IMG/VR virus record: IMGVR_UViG_3300050120_000013
Span: 1-21,684 of that record
Source of the DNA: a virus
DNA length: 21,684 bases
Reading direction: 5' to 3' (one strand)
Below are positions 7,379 through 13,770 of this stretch, piece by piece. The notes under the pieces were generated by a model that saw only the letters and a program-made list of their open reading frames with translations, did not search any database and had not been told where the DNA came from. The stretch's first letter is position 1; each line of letters begins with the position of its first letter. The position numbers were made by a program, and so were the translations under genes.

Positions 7379-7941
7379 CTATTTATCCCACTTGAGCGTT
7401 GACCAGTTGAACTGGCCACCGTTGCGCTCGCCAACCATCACGCAAAATGCCATTCGCTCCGCCCGATCCAGACTCATCGCAAACTCCGGATCGAAATTGT
7501 TCATCATGAGCATCGTCAGCTCACGCAACTCGGCGGAGCCAGTTAGTTTTTTGCGTGTTCGGCTTCCTCAGCCGGGCTCGCCCCGCCGCTCAACTCTGCG
7601 ACCGCGTTGCTCACAACGGATAGCCCGTCGTCGTCGAGTTGGCTGATCAGTGCTTCGACAGCACGTGCCGTCATGGGGAATGCTTCGGGCTCGCCATTGA
7701 TTGAAACGACGGAAGCCGCGAGGATCACGTAGCCGAAGTACGTCGGATTGGATGCCCCTTCAGCGCCTGCGATCTTCGACAACCGCATCTTTTCGAGCGC
7801 GTTAAGGCGCTTGACCACGATCGTTCGACCGCCAGCGTCGGTCACTTCCACCTGATTTTTCGCTCGAGCGACGGCTTGCGACGGCGTATCGCCACCTTCG
7901 ACCGCACTGGTGCGCACATTCTTGACTTTGACGTCTGCCAT
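7379..7941 (-). CDS. Tail assembly chaperone, -1 frameshift fusion product (G-GT type)
   Basis: I infer a 187-residue product made by -1 frameshifting at the slippery heptamer at 7552-7546. The first 132 residues are those of the zero-frame chaperone. After the shift the ribosome reads 55 further codons (LTGSAELRELTMLMMNNF, D-P-E-F-A-M-S-L-D-R-A-E-R-M-A-F-C ..., ending Q-F-N-W-S-T-L-K-W-D-K) to a TAG at 7381-7379, just before the next gene. The ending F-N-W-S-T-L-K-W is typical of the T extension of tail chaperones. The gene lies between the tube and tape-measure genes, where lambda G/GT and P2 E/E+E' equivalents occur. The extension has no start or ribosome-binding site of its own. The fusion would bind both tube protein and tape measure during tail assembly. 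Confidence 0.85.
7543..7941 (-). CDS. Tail assembly chaperone, zero-frame product (G type)
   Basis: Unshifted translation gives 132 residues from ATG 7941 (MADVKVKNVRTSAVEGG) to TAA 7545-7543. A longer frame begins at ATG 7959, but AGGAACAG lies just 5 bases before ATG 7941, so I prefer the shorter form. The core includes I-V-V-K-R-L-N-A-L-E-K-M-R-L-S-K near residues 45-60, then A-S-N-P-T-Y-F-G-Y-V-I-L-A-A-S-V and a helix A-R-A-V-E-A-L-I-S-Q-L-D-D-D-G-L. The first of these resembles the R-x-L-x-P-L/A-x-x-x-R motif of phage tail chaperones. The abundant short form probably coats the tape measure while the rare fusion recruits tube protein. The upstream neighbour is the plus-strand zinc-ribbon gene, so this gene may need its own promoter or read-through. 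Confidence 0.82.
   Translation of the reverse strand: MADVKVKNVRTSAVEGGDTPSQAVARAKNQVEVTDAGGRTIVVKRLNALEKMRLSKIAGAEGASNPTYFGYVILAASVVSINGEPEAFPMTARAVEALISQLDDDGLSVVSNAVAELSGGASPAEEAEHAKN
7546..7552 (-). promoter_or_regulatory. -1 ribosomal frameshift slippery heptamer A AAA AAC
   Basis: On the minus strand the zero-frame codons are GCA AAA AAC TAA, so the heptamer is A-AAA-AAC, the most efficient classical -1 slippery sequence in Enterobacteria-like ribosomes. The stop follows the heptamer at once. Slipping by one base opens CTA ACT GGC and a 55-codon extension. A modest hairpin (GGCUC pairing with GAGCU about 13 bases further on) could follow; I did not see a strong one. Confidence 0.88.
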
Positions 7942-7978
7942 ATCTGTTCCTGTCCGCATGGGACGTGAGAGAGGACGC

Positions 7979-8008
7979 TTAGAGTTGAGCGCGTCCTTGG
8001 GGTAAACT
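7979..8008 (+). promoter_or_regulatory. Weak candidate promoter for the zinc-ribbon moron gene
   Basis: TTAGAG at 7979-7984 and TAAACT at 8003-8008 are 18 bases apart and match the sigma70 consensus at 3/6 and 4/6 positions. The gene is alone on the plus strand among minus-strand genes, so it needs its own promoter. The match is weak and could be chance. Confidence 0.25.
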
Positions 8009-8048
8009 GATGCCGAACGAAGATTCGAAAAACAACAGGGGAAGTGCC

Positions 8049-8234
8049 GTGGCTCTAAAAAAATGCAATGAATGCAGCCGGGAAATCAGCACCAGCGCGA
8101 TTACGTGTCCAGGATGCGGGGCCTACTTGCACCGCAAGACCGTGCGGCTCATGCTTCTAGTTTTCTTCGGGCCGATCATTGCTCTCTTCGTCGGGCTGCT
8201 GGGCGTTGCCGCCTGGTACGGAATCGCCGGCTAG
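8049..8234 (+). CDS. Small zinc-ribbon membrane protein (opposite-strand moron)
   Basis: I choose the GTG start at 8049 (61 residues), because AGGGGAAG sits 5-6 bases upstream and related zinc-ribbon proteins begin with M-A-L-x-K-C. A longer frame starts at ATG 8010 without a clear ribosome-binding site. C-x-x-C pairs at residues 6/9 and 20/23 (K-K-C-N-E-C, I-T-C-P-G-C-G-A) form a zinc ribbon. Residues about 30-58 are one hydrophobic membrane segment (L-M-L-L-V-F-F-G-P-I-I-A-L-F-V-G). It is the only plus-strand gene inside the structural region: convergent with the tube gene (stops 3 bases apart) and divergent from the chaperone. That is the layout of a moron, a cargo gene expressed independently. 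Function unknown; similar small proteins occur widely in proteobacteria and phages. Confidence 0.72.
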   Translation: MALKKCNECSREISTSAITCPGCGAYLHRKTVRLMLLVFFGPIIALFVGLLGVAAWYGIAG

Positions 8235-8237
8235 GAC

Positions 8238-8669
8238 TTACTGAACCTTGATCCGGCGTCCGGACTTCCAGCCCACCTTCGGCTCGACCTTCGCATCGCC
8301 CTTGCGCGCACCGATCGAGTCGAGCTTAAGGGCGCAGCGCGGATAGCGATACTTCACCACCGAGCCGTCGACGTTGGTCGTAGTTTCCGTGATGGAGATG
8401 TACGGCTTCGGGAAGCCGTCGTAACGCGCGGCTTCCTTGGCTGCAAAAAAGTCGTCGAGAATCGAATCGGCGCGATCGTACTCGAGCGTGCCCTCCCATC
8501 CCTTCTCGATCTCGTCGTAGCGATTGACGCCGTCGATGCCGGTCGAGTCGAGACTAGCCGTAATCTGGCGGGCTTCGAAGCTGGTAAGAATCGCCGCGCG
8601 CATGATCTGCCCGTTGACGATGAGCGACAGCGTGGTGTCGCTGCCTACGTTGAAATCATTGGCTGACAT
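8238..8669 (-). CDS. Tail tube protein (Mu gp40/P2 FII type)
   Basis: The 143-residue product is the subunit of the inner tube. It starts MSANDFNVGSDTTLSLIVNG and shows alternating beta strands, L-D-S-T-G-I-D-G-V-N-R-Y near residues 40-51, a G-W-E-G-T-L-E-Y-D-R-A-D segment, and Y-I-S-I-T-E-T-T-T followed by Y-R-Y-P-R-C-A-L-K-L and a basic end. The length and the W-x-G-T-x-E-x-x-R pattern match tube proteins of contractile phages. It lies directly downstream of the sheath, the almost universal order, separated by a terminator hairpin. AAGGAACC precedes the start at usual spacing. The stop faces the moron gene end. Confidence 0.85.
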   Translation of the reverse strand: MSANDFNVGSDTTLSLIVNGQIMRAAILTSFEARQITASLDSTGIDGVNRYDEIEKGWEGTLEYDRADSILDDFFAAKEAARYDGFPKPYISITETTTNVDGSVVKYRYPRCALKLDSIGARKGDAKVEPKVGWKSGRRIKVQ

Positions 8670-8695
8670 GAATCAGGTTCCTTGCGATAGGCAAT

Positions 8696-8717
8696 AAAAA
8701 AGCCGCCCGGAGGCGGC
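8696..8717 (-). terminator. Rho-independent terminator between sheath and tube genes
   Basis: On the minus strand a 6-bp GC stem (GCCGCC/GGCGGC, loop of 4) is followed by six T residues (plus-strand aaaaaa at 8696-8701). It follows the sheath stop (8738) by about 20 bases and precedes the tube start (8669). It is probably partial, because tube expression would otherwise need a separate promoter, and I saw no convincing one. Confidence 0.8.
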
Positions 8718-8737
8718 CTGATCTGTGTTGCCGTGGA

Positions 8738-10639
8738 TTACGACGCGGTGGTGAGCGGCGGCACAACGACCGTCGCGCCGGTCTGCATGTTCACGAGGAA
8801 CACGGATGCGATGCCGAAGTACTGGAGATTGACCTGAGCGACGACTGCGCCGATTGCCGTCTGGGTCTGCGGATTGTTCGCCGGTCCGAAGATGACCTGC
8901 GCTGCCTGGATGACCTTGTTGTCGACCAGGTTCTGAGCCCAGTTCAGCAGCATGTCGTAGCCTTCGGTGAAGAAGTCAGGCGTGATGTCCTGCCCGATCA
9001 ACGTGCCGACGCCATTCGGGCCACCTACGCTGCGCGCGAGGAAGTTGGTAAGTACCGGCCAATTATCGGTGTTGCGCGTGGCATCCGATGACGACGTGCG
9101 ACCAATCAAGCTTCCGAAGTACGGACCACCCGGGCACGGCGTACCAATCACATCGATGCTGTTCGACAGCAGTACGCCCAGCTCATCGTTTGCGTAGGCG
9201 TTGCCGGTGCGACTGCGCTGCGTGGACACGACGCCGTAGGTCTGCTTGTTCAGTGTCGACTGCTGCGGCTGGAGCGTCGATTGGAGCGCCGCTTGGAACG
9301 TGGCCGGCGAGACAAGACGCTGCTGACCGTTGAAATTGTCGTTCCAGTAGCACCAGTCGCCCAGCCACCGGCGATACCACGTGTTATTCGTGCCGACTGC
9401 TTGCTTGTTCGTGGCGCCCGACGTTGCGGTTTCGCCCGGGGCGCCGGCGCCATGCACCAGAATGCCCTCGGATTGGCCGAGCGCGATCAGCATCGATTCC
9501 TGCGTGTTGTCGCAAAGGTCGCAGACAGTAGCCACCGCAGCACCGCTGTTGCGCCACGTGTAGATACCAGTGCGAGCGCCCGGAATATCGACACCAACCA
9601 GCATCGCTGACGTCACGGTCGTTGCACCATCCGTACCGCCGCTGAACGTGCCATTGCTGACCGATGCGGCTGCCGTGCTGGCGCCGACGGTAGCCACGAA
9701 GAATTGCGACGCGGGGCGCAGAATCGAGTTGCCGTTGTTGACCGCGGCGACTGCGTTGGCCCAGAACGTCGCGCCCGTGCCGCCGATGTTGTCGTAGACC
9801 TCCGCCGGGTAGCCTGCGACCTGAATCGAAAGCTTCCATGTCGGCGTACTCGGGACTGAACTGGAGCCGGCCGTGATGCTCCACGTTGCGCCGTTGCCGG
9901 TCGTGCCGGTGTATTTGTTCGCGAGCGTCATGCCGACCGTTGCAGCCGTGCCGCCCGACAGCGTAGCGCCGGACACCGTTTCAACGGTGCCTGACTTCGC
10001 CAGCGTCAGCGCGTTGCCCGCGGTGCCCGTTGCAGCAGCAGTCAGATTCAACTGGGTCGCAGTGGCCGAATACGTGAACTTGACGAGGTTCGTATCTGCC
10101 GAGCCTGACAGGAATGCAACTGCATTCGTCAGGGTGGCCGCGAGCGTGCCGCCAATCAGGATCTGGGCGCCGGTCGTCAGCGCGGAAACGAACGTCACCG
10201 CCGTGCCGCCAAGCGTGATGGTGTCGGCCGGGCTCGGTTGACCGGAGAACGCGATATAGCCGGTGGCTGCCGCCGCCGAGACGGGAACAGAGCTGGTCGC
10301 CGCCGCATCAGTGCCGTCCGTGACACGAGTCAGCAGCAAGCCGCCTGCGCCTGCGGCCTGTTGCGCCTGCAGCGCGATCGTCGCATGCGTCACCAGATCC
10401 GAGGTGCGCAGGACCGGATTGCCGAACAGGGAAATCGACGTAGCGCCAGCCTGTGTGGTCGCGCCAACCAGCGTCGACTGATTGACCGGACCATACGATG
10501 CGACGCCAACCATCGCCAGCAGACCGGTCGAGGCTGGCGTGATGACGCCCTGCCCCGGAGGCTGGATGTTGATGTACGCACCGGGCACTCCGAGCGTCGC
10601 GGCGTTGAACGCGCCAGTGAAACTATAGTTTGTTGACAT
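8738..10639 (-). CDS. Tail sheath protein with inserted beta-rich domain
   Basis: This 633-residue protein is the contractile sheath subunit. The N-terminus (G-V-P-G-A-Y-I-N-I-Q-P, T-G-L-L-A-M-V-G-V-A-S-Y-G-P-V-N) is the hallmark of sheaths. The C-terminal part includes F-L-V-N-M-Q-T-G. The usual A-R-T and C-D-L-C-D segments lie between. Residues about 126-234 form a Gly/Ala/Thr-rich beta domain with D-T-I-T-L-G-G-T-A-V-T-F-V and T-G-T-A-G-N-A-L-T-L, not part of the sheath core and probably surface-exposed on the particle. Further Ig-like Ser/Thr-Gly stretches follow to about residue 330. The gene begins with ATG 10639 after the tail-terminator-like gene and is followed by a terminator and the tube gene. 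Confidence 0.9.
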   Translation of the reverse strand: MSTNYSFTGAFNAATLGVPGAYINIQPPGQGVITPASTGLLAMVGVASYGPVNQSTLVGATTQAGATSISLFGNPVLRTSDLVTHATIALQAQQAAGAGGLLLTRVTDGTDAAATSSVPVSAAAATGYIAFSGQPSPADTITLGGTAVTFVSALTTGAQILIGGTLAATLTNAVAFLSGSADTNLVKFTYSATATQLNLTAAATGTAGNALTLAKSGTVETVSGATLSGGTAATVGMTLANKYTGTTGNGATWSITAGSSSVPSTPTWKLSIQVAGYPAEVYDNIGGTGATFWANAVAAVNNGNSILRPASQFFVATVGASTAAASVSNGTFSGGTDGATTVTSAMLVGVDIPGARTGIYTWRNSGAAVATVCDLCDNTQESMLIALGQSEGILVHGAGAPGETATSGATNKQAVGTNNTWYRRWLGDWCYWNDNFNGQQRLVSPATFQAALQSTLQPQQSTLNKQTYGVVSTQRSRTGNAYANDELGVLLSNSIDVIGTPCPGGPYFGSLIGRTSSSDATRNTDNWPVLTNFLARSVGGPNGVGTLIGQDITPDFFTEGYDMLLNWAQNLVDNKVIQAAQVIFGPANNPQTQTAIGAVVAQVNLQYFGIASVFLVNMQTGATVVVPPLTTAS

Positions 10640-10663
10640 GTATGTGCTTCTCCGCTCGGAGCG

Positions 10664-11503
10664 TTAAAAGTTGAAAGAGATACTCGGTGCATCGGTGGGC
10701 AGAGACGATCCGCCGTAGACGTTGACCGTCCAGGTGGTCGCCTGCGGCACCGTGCTTGTTACCGTGGTTGCGTACTCGACCTCGTAGAACAGGTCGTAGC
10801 GATAGAGCAGCGCTTTCTGCGTCTCATCGACCGGCGTGCCATTGCGATAACGCACCCGTGCGCCGAATCCATCCGGCATCGGGATGCGCCGCTTCTGCGC
10901 TAGCCCCGCGCGGATCGCGCCCATGATCGTTTTGCGATTGGCAGGAGTCGAGCACCAGACCGTGATCTGGTAGACCTCCTTCTGCCGCGACCACTCAGCG
11001 GCCACAGTGGATACCGTGCCCACGCGCGCCACAATCGTGGACGAGTTCGGGATGCTGATCACAGCGCCGGCCGATGTGCAGGGCCGGTTGACCACGATCA
11101 ATGCAGCGAGCGCCGCGGCGATGCTTGCCAGCGTGTCAGCCGGTTTCACGCCATACGCATACGCCACGTCATCAACGATGATCGCGACGTTCTGCGGCGT
11201 CGTTACGGTGCCAGAGAGCGTGGCCGTGATGCCGGTCACGTCCCAGTCGAGCGTTGCGGGCGTCGCGCTGATCCGCTGATTTGTGGTCGGGTAGCGCGTC
11301 GTGTTCTGGCCGCCGGGTAGGCAGTAGATCGAAACGTGGCTTTTTGTCGCCCGCAGATCGTTATCGAGCACCGATTGTGTCGGCCAGCCCGGATAGCAGA
11401 TGATGTCGTTGCCGGTTACCGATGGCGCAGACGTGCCGTTCGGATAGACGAACGTCGTCATCAGCGTGGCCAGTTCGGTCATCACATCGAAGGAGTCTGC
11501 CAT
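10664..11503 (-). CDS. Tail-terminator-like neck protein with inserted beta domain
   Basis: The 279-residue protein begins MADSFDVMTELATLMTTFVYP. Residues 1-85 and 169-279 look like one domain of a tail-terminator/neck protein: V-S-I-Y-C-L-P-G-G, then Q-I-T-V-W-C-S-T-P-A-N-R-K-T-I and L-L-Y-R-Y-D-L-F-Y-E-V-E-Y. Position just upstream of the sheath fits such a protein, which caps the tube. Residues about 90-168 are a likely insertion (A-T-L-S-G-T-V, V-A-Y-A-Y-G-V-K-P-A-D-T-L-A-S-I-A-A-A-L) of the kind seen in phage surface domains. The start overlaps the endonuclease stop (TAATG). Family naming is moderate and structure prediction would settle it. Confidence 0.6.
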   Translation of the reverse strand: MADSFDVMTELATLMTTFVYPNGTSAPSVTGNDIICYPGWPTQSVLDNDLRATKSHVSIYCLPGGQNTTRYPTTNQRISATPATLDWDVTGITATLSGTVTTPQNVAIIVDDVAYAYGVKPADTLASIAAALAALIVVNRPCTSAGAVISIPNSSTIVARVGTVSTVAAEWSRQKEVYQITVWCSTPANRKTIMGAIRAGLAQKRRIPMPDGFGARVRYRNGTPVDETQKALLYRYDLFYEVEYATTVTSTVPQATTWTVNVYGGSSLPTDAPSISFNF

Positions 11504-12153
11504 TATGTCTGCGCCGCCTTATCGGCACGCTTGCGAGCCGCAGAAGCCGAAACTTTTGCGCCGATCTTTGCGCGCGTTTCCGGTGACACAGAGCGGCCTT
11601 TTAGAGCTTTCGATAACGTGGCGCAGTGCTCTTCGGTCAATTTCCGCCCCGCCTGAGCTGCCGACATTTTGGCTAGCGTTTCAGGAGAATGCTTCTTTCC
11701 GGCCATTGGTCCGGGGCGCCCTTTCAGGGTGGCTGCGATTTTTGCTCGTGTTTCTTCGCTGTGCGGCTTCCTTGGGTACGGAGCCCTAGCCTTCCCCGCT
11801 GCCGAGATTTTTGCCCTCGTTTCCTCGGTAGGGACGTATCCCCTCTGCCCCTTGCCTCCATTGGAAACATTCAGCAGATCACTTCCGACTTCCACCCGGT
11901 AATGCGCGATCCATCGAATCTCTGCATCTTGCCAACACGATCCATCGGGGACGCGCTCTAATACATGAATCCCGGGCACCATATCGGCATCGATTATTTC
12001 GGCAAGCCAAACGTTCTTTCGGACTCTCTTTTCTCTTTGGGCCTTACACCCGAATATGTGGCTAGCGAGACGCTTTGCTATCGACATATCGGTCTTGCCG
12101 ACGTACCGCACTTGCCCTGTCGTCGGGCATGTCAATGCATAAATGATCGTCAT
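11503..12153 (-). CDS. GIY-YIG homing endonuclease with NUMOD3 repeats
   Basis: I place the start at ATG 12153 (216 residues; MTIIYALTCPTTGQVRYVGK), which overlaps the TGA of the preceding gene by ATGA; the GTG frame from 12183 is an extension into that gene. The catalytic GIY-YIG domain (1-about 100) shows I-I-Y-A-L and R-Y-V-G-K-T, the conserved Arg in K-R-L-A-S-H (about 28), Glu in W-Q-D-A-E-I-R (about 78) and Asn in L-L-N-V-S-N-G-G. The C-terminal half has repeated NUMOD3-type units (S-E-E-T-R-A-K-I, S-P-E-T-L-A-K-M, S-P-E-T-R-A-K-I) which bind DNA. It is a free-standing mobile endonuclease inserted between two neck genes, without its own visible promoter. It likely promotes its own spread among related phages. 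Confidence 0.9.
   Translation of the reverse strand: MTIIYALTCPTTGQVRYVGKTDMSIAKRLASHIFGCKAQREKRVRKNVWLAEIIDADMVPGIHVLERVPDGSCWQDAEIRWIAHYRVEVGSDLLNVSNGGKGQRGYVPTEETRAKISAAGKARAPYPRKPHSEETRAKIAATLKGRPGPMAGKKHSPETLAKMSAAQAGRKLTEEHCATLSKALKGRSVSPETRAKIGAKVSASAARKRADKAAQT
11505..11515 (-). repeat. Flanking short repeat, left copy (endonuclease stop end)
   Basis: ATGTCTGCGCC on the plus strand at 11505-11515 matches ATGTCTGGGCC at 12152-12162 in 10 of 11 bases. On the minus strand each encodes the last residues and stop of a gene (A-Q-T then stop). The two copies bracket the endonuclease gene almost exactly, so this may be the trace of the insertion or of the repair that followed it. Confidence 0.55.
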
Positions 12154-12791
12154 GTCTGGGCCTGAATCGAGGTAAGCCGCCACCCGAGATCAGTAAGTTC
12201 AGCGCTGCTGATGATGTAGCGGCGCGTCAGGTCGTCGGTGATGATGTCGCCGGTGCGCAGTGCGACGCCGGGGAAATAGGGGAACAGGACGGCCCACCAC
12301 GGGTTACGGACGTCGCCCGGCAGATCGGTATCGCCCTTCTCGCCCTTCGTGCCTTGCAGGACAGATGCGGGCCATCCGGTCATCAACACCGTTTCATTGG
12401 CTACCGTGTCGCCGCCGTAGCCAACGGTCCCGGTGCCGGCCAGTTGCTGCGGACGCAGGACGTTGATCGTCCGATTGCACTCCACCGCCAGAATCGGCAG
12501 CAAAGGCTGCATCGCGGCGATGAAGAACGTTCCGCTCGCGCCGATGAGATAGTCGCCGACCGCCGTCAGCCTGCCGTCGACCAGCGCGAACCAAAGCGGC
12601 TTAGCGTACGGATTCGGCTTGCTGTACTTCATGTCCTGCGCGTTGAAGCTGGCGTTCAGCGTGGCGATCGGTGCGCCGGCGACAGGGTTTGTCGCGCTGG
12701 TCGGGCGGAATTGGTTGAACGGGGTGCCGATGTATTGGGCGGACTTGGCGTACCCGTAATAGATCTTGCTCTGGAGAAAGGCGCCGTCCAT
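12150..12791 (-). CDS. Head-closure-like neck protein
   Basis: The 213-residue product starts MDGAFLQSKIYYGYAKSAQYI. It has L-V-D-G-R-L-T-A-V-G-D-Y-L-I and F-F-I-A-A-M-Q-P-L-L-P-I-L-A-V-E-C-N-R-T-I-N-V-L-R-P in the middle and D-I-I-T-D-D-L-T-R-R-Y-I-I-S-S-A-E-L-T-D-L-G-W-R near the end. Such G-D-x-I-T-D-D-x-G-x-R-Y-x-V patterns occur in head-closure (stopper) proteins that join portal to tail. Its place between the adaptor and the tail-terminator-like gene fits this function. It begins 1 base after the 49-aa gene and ends with ATGA onto the endonuclease start. The C-terminal ending A-Q-T is duplicated at the endonuclease end. The specific name is a moderate inference. Confidence 0.6.
   Translation of the reverse strand: MDGAFLQSKIYYGYAKSAQYIGTPFNQFRPTSATNPVAGAPIATLNASFNAQDMKYSKPNPYAKPLWFALVDGRLTAVGDYLIGASGTFFIAAMQPLLPILAVECNRTINVLRPQQLAGTGTVGYGGDTVANETVLMTGWPASVLQGTKGEKGDTDLPGDVRNPWWAVLFPYFPGVALRTGDIITDDLTRRYIISSAELTDLGWRLTSIQAQT
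12152..12162 (-). repeat. Flanking short repeat, right copy (end of head-closure gene)
   Basis: ATGTCTGGGCC on the plus strand is the partner of the copy at 11505-11515 (10 of 11 identical). It covers the final A-Q-T codons of the head-closure gene and the ATG/stop overlap of the endonuclease. Confidence 0.55.
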
Positions 12792-12792
12792 C

Positions 12793-12942
12793 TCAACCCG
12801 CTACCCAGCACTTAGCCGCCGTCCAGTCGTGCGCACGATTTAGCCATTCCGGCCCATCCCAAGGGAATGCGAGCAGCGGATGAATGACGGCGTTGTGGAC
12901 AAACTTCCAGAAATAAAAGCCGAAGTTTCGGTTTGGTTCCAT
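12793..12942 (-). CDS. Small conserved phage protein (49 aa)
   Basis: The gene starts at ATG 12942, overlapping the stop of the Ntn-hydrolase (TGATG), with GGAG 8 bases upstream. A longer frame from 12975 has no support. The product begins MEPNRNFGFYFWKFVHNAVI and ends with H-P-L-L-A-F-P, then a W/L-rich part A-H-D-W-T-A-A-K-C-W. The V-H-N-x-V-x-H-P-L and H-D-W-T-A-x-K motifs are familiar from tiny phage and bacterial proteins of no known role. Its stop lies 1 base before the head-closure gene. Function unknown; possibly a small neck or regulatory factor. Confidence 0.65.
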   Translation of the reverse strand: MEPNRNFGFYFWKFVHNAVIHPLLAFPWDGPEWLNRAHDWTAAKCWVAG

Positions 12943-13370
12943 CAAAGCTCCAGGGTGTCGATGCCGTTCCCGCAACCAGTCTCAAACTGGCAAGCAACAA
13001 GGACCGCATCAGCGGCGCTCCGTCCCAGATACATCGTGGCTATGGCGAAGTCCCTGCCCGAGCCAATGGCATGAAACGGGTCTTCCATCTCAAATGGATA
13101 GGGGCTTTGCGCGTAGATCCATACCGTGCCGTCGTTCCGAACCACGAGCACGCTTTGGTATTCATCCGTCAACTGGAAAGCGGGGATTGTTTCAGGCCGC
13201 GCGCCGCTCTTGATCCATTCGAACATGTGCGCTGCATGCGAGCCTGTCCCGGCCGAGCCGAACAGACCGCCATCGAAGCGCCTTATCTTCGTTGTCGTGC
13301 GGCGCAATCCGGACATGTCGCCGAGTTTGTCAGCCGCGAGCGTGCGGCCATCCCAAGCTACGATCGTCAT
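12942..13370 (-). CDS. Proteasome/HslV-like Ntn-hydrolase (phage)
   Basis: The start is ATG 13370 (142 residues, MTIVAWDGRTLAADKLGD), just after the adaptor stop; a longer frame from 13457 is unsupported. Removal of Met would expose Thr-2 as the N-terminal nucleophile. Matching the HslV/proteasome beta fold: T-I-V at the N-terminus, A-A-D-K near 12-15 (the Asp position), T-K-I-R-R near 27-31 (the catalytic Lys position), F-G-S-A-G-T-G near 37-43, and A-I-G-S-G-R-D-F-A-I-A-T-M in the C-terminal half, like HslV A-I-G-S-G. Such proteins cut peptide bonds in rings. It lies among neck genes of the operon, overlapping the next small gene. It could process a virion protein; the substrate is unknown. 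Confidence 0.8.
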   Translation of the reverse strand: MTIVAWDGRTLAADKLGDMSGLRRTTTKIRRFDGGLFGSAGTGSHAAHMFEWIKSGARPETIPAFQLTDEYQSVLVVRNDGTVWIYAQSPYPFEMEDPFHAIGSGRDFAIATMYLGRSAADAVLVACQFETGCGNGIDTLEL

Positions 13371-13372
13371 AT

Positions 13373-13768
13373 TCAGCCCCGCATTACCGAAATGCTGCCG
13401 CTTCCCAAGCCGGGGCCGGGCGCAAAGCCGATGAATCCACACATGCGACGGCGCCATGAGTCGAAAAGTCTGTCGCGATCTGCTTGCTCACGAGGATTGT
13501 GAGTCCATACCGCAGCGACAGATGTATCGAGGTTTGCGCTCGCGCCCGGAATGGCTGATTCCAGCGTGTATAGATTCGTGAGGTACGTATTGATGAGAAC
13601 GGATTCTTCGCTCGCCGAAAGGGTCGTGAGACGCGTGTACAGCGACATGATGACCATCCCGAACTGGCCGTAGACGAGATCCTGGTCATTCGTGATCGGC
13701 ATCGTCGTACCGGCAAGTTGATAACCCATGAACCGGCGCACGTCCGTCATTTGGGCATCAGTCAGCAT
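13373..13768 (-). CDS. Head-tail adaptor/connector-like protein
   Basis: The 131-residue product begins MLTDAQMTDVRRFMGYQL and contains a mostly helical body (Y-T-R-L-T-T-L-S-A-S-E-E-S-V-L, L-Y-T-L-E-S-A-I-P-G-A-S-A-N-L-D-T). The C-terminal part has A-V-W-T-H-N-P-R-E-Q-A-D-R-D-R-L-F-D-S-W-R-R-R-M-C-G-F and a Gly-rich tail. This layout is common in tailed-phage proteins that sit directly after the capsid and bind the portal underside (adaptor role); the name is inferred from position and helical fold. GGAAG lies 7 bases before the ATG. It lies between the 59-aa gene and the Ntn-hydrolase, with 2-base gaps at both sides. Confidence 0.6.
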   Translation of the reverse strand: MLTDAQMTDVRRFMGYQLAGTTMPITNDQDLVYGQFGMVIMSLYTRLTTLSASEESVLINTYLTNLYTLESAIPGASANLDTSVAAVWTHNPREQADRDRLFDSWRRRMCGFIGFAPGPGLGSGSISVMRG

Positions 13769-13770
13769 GG

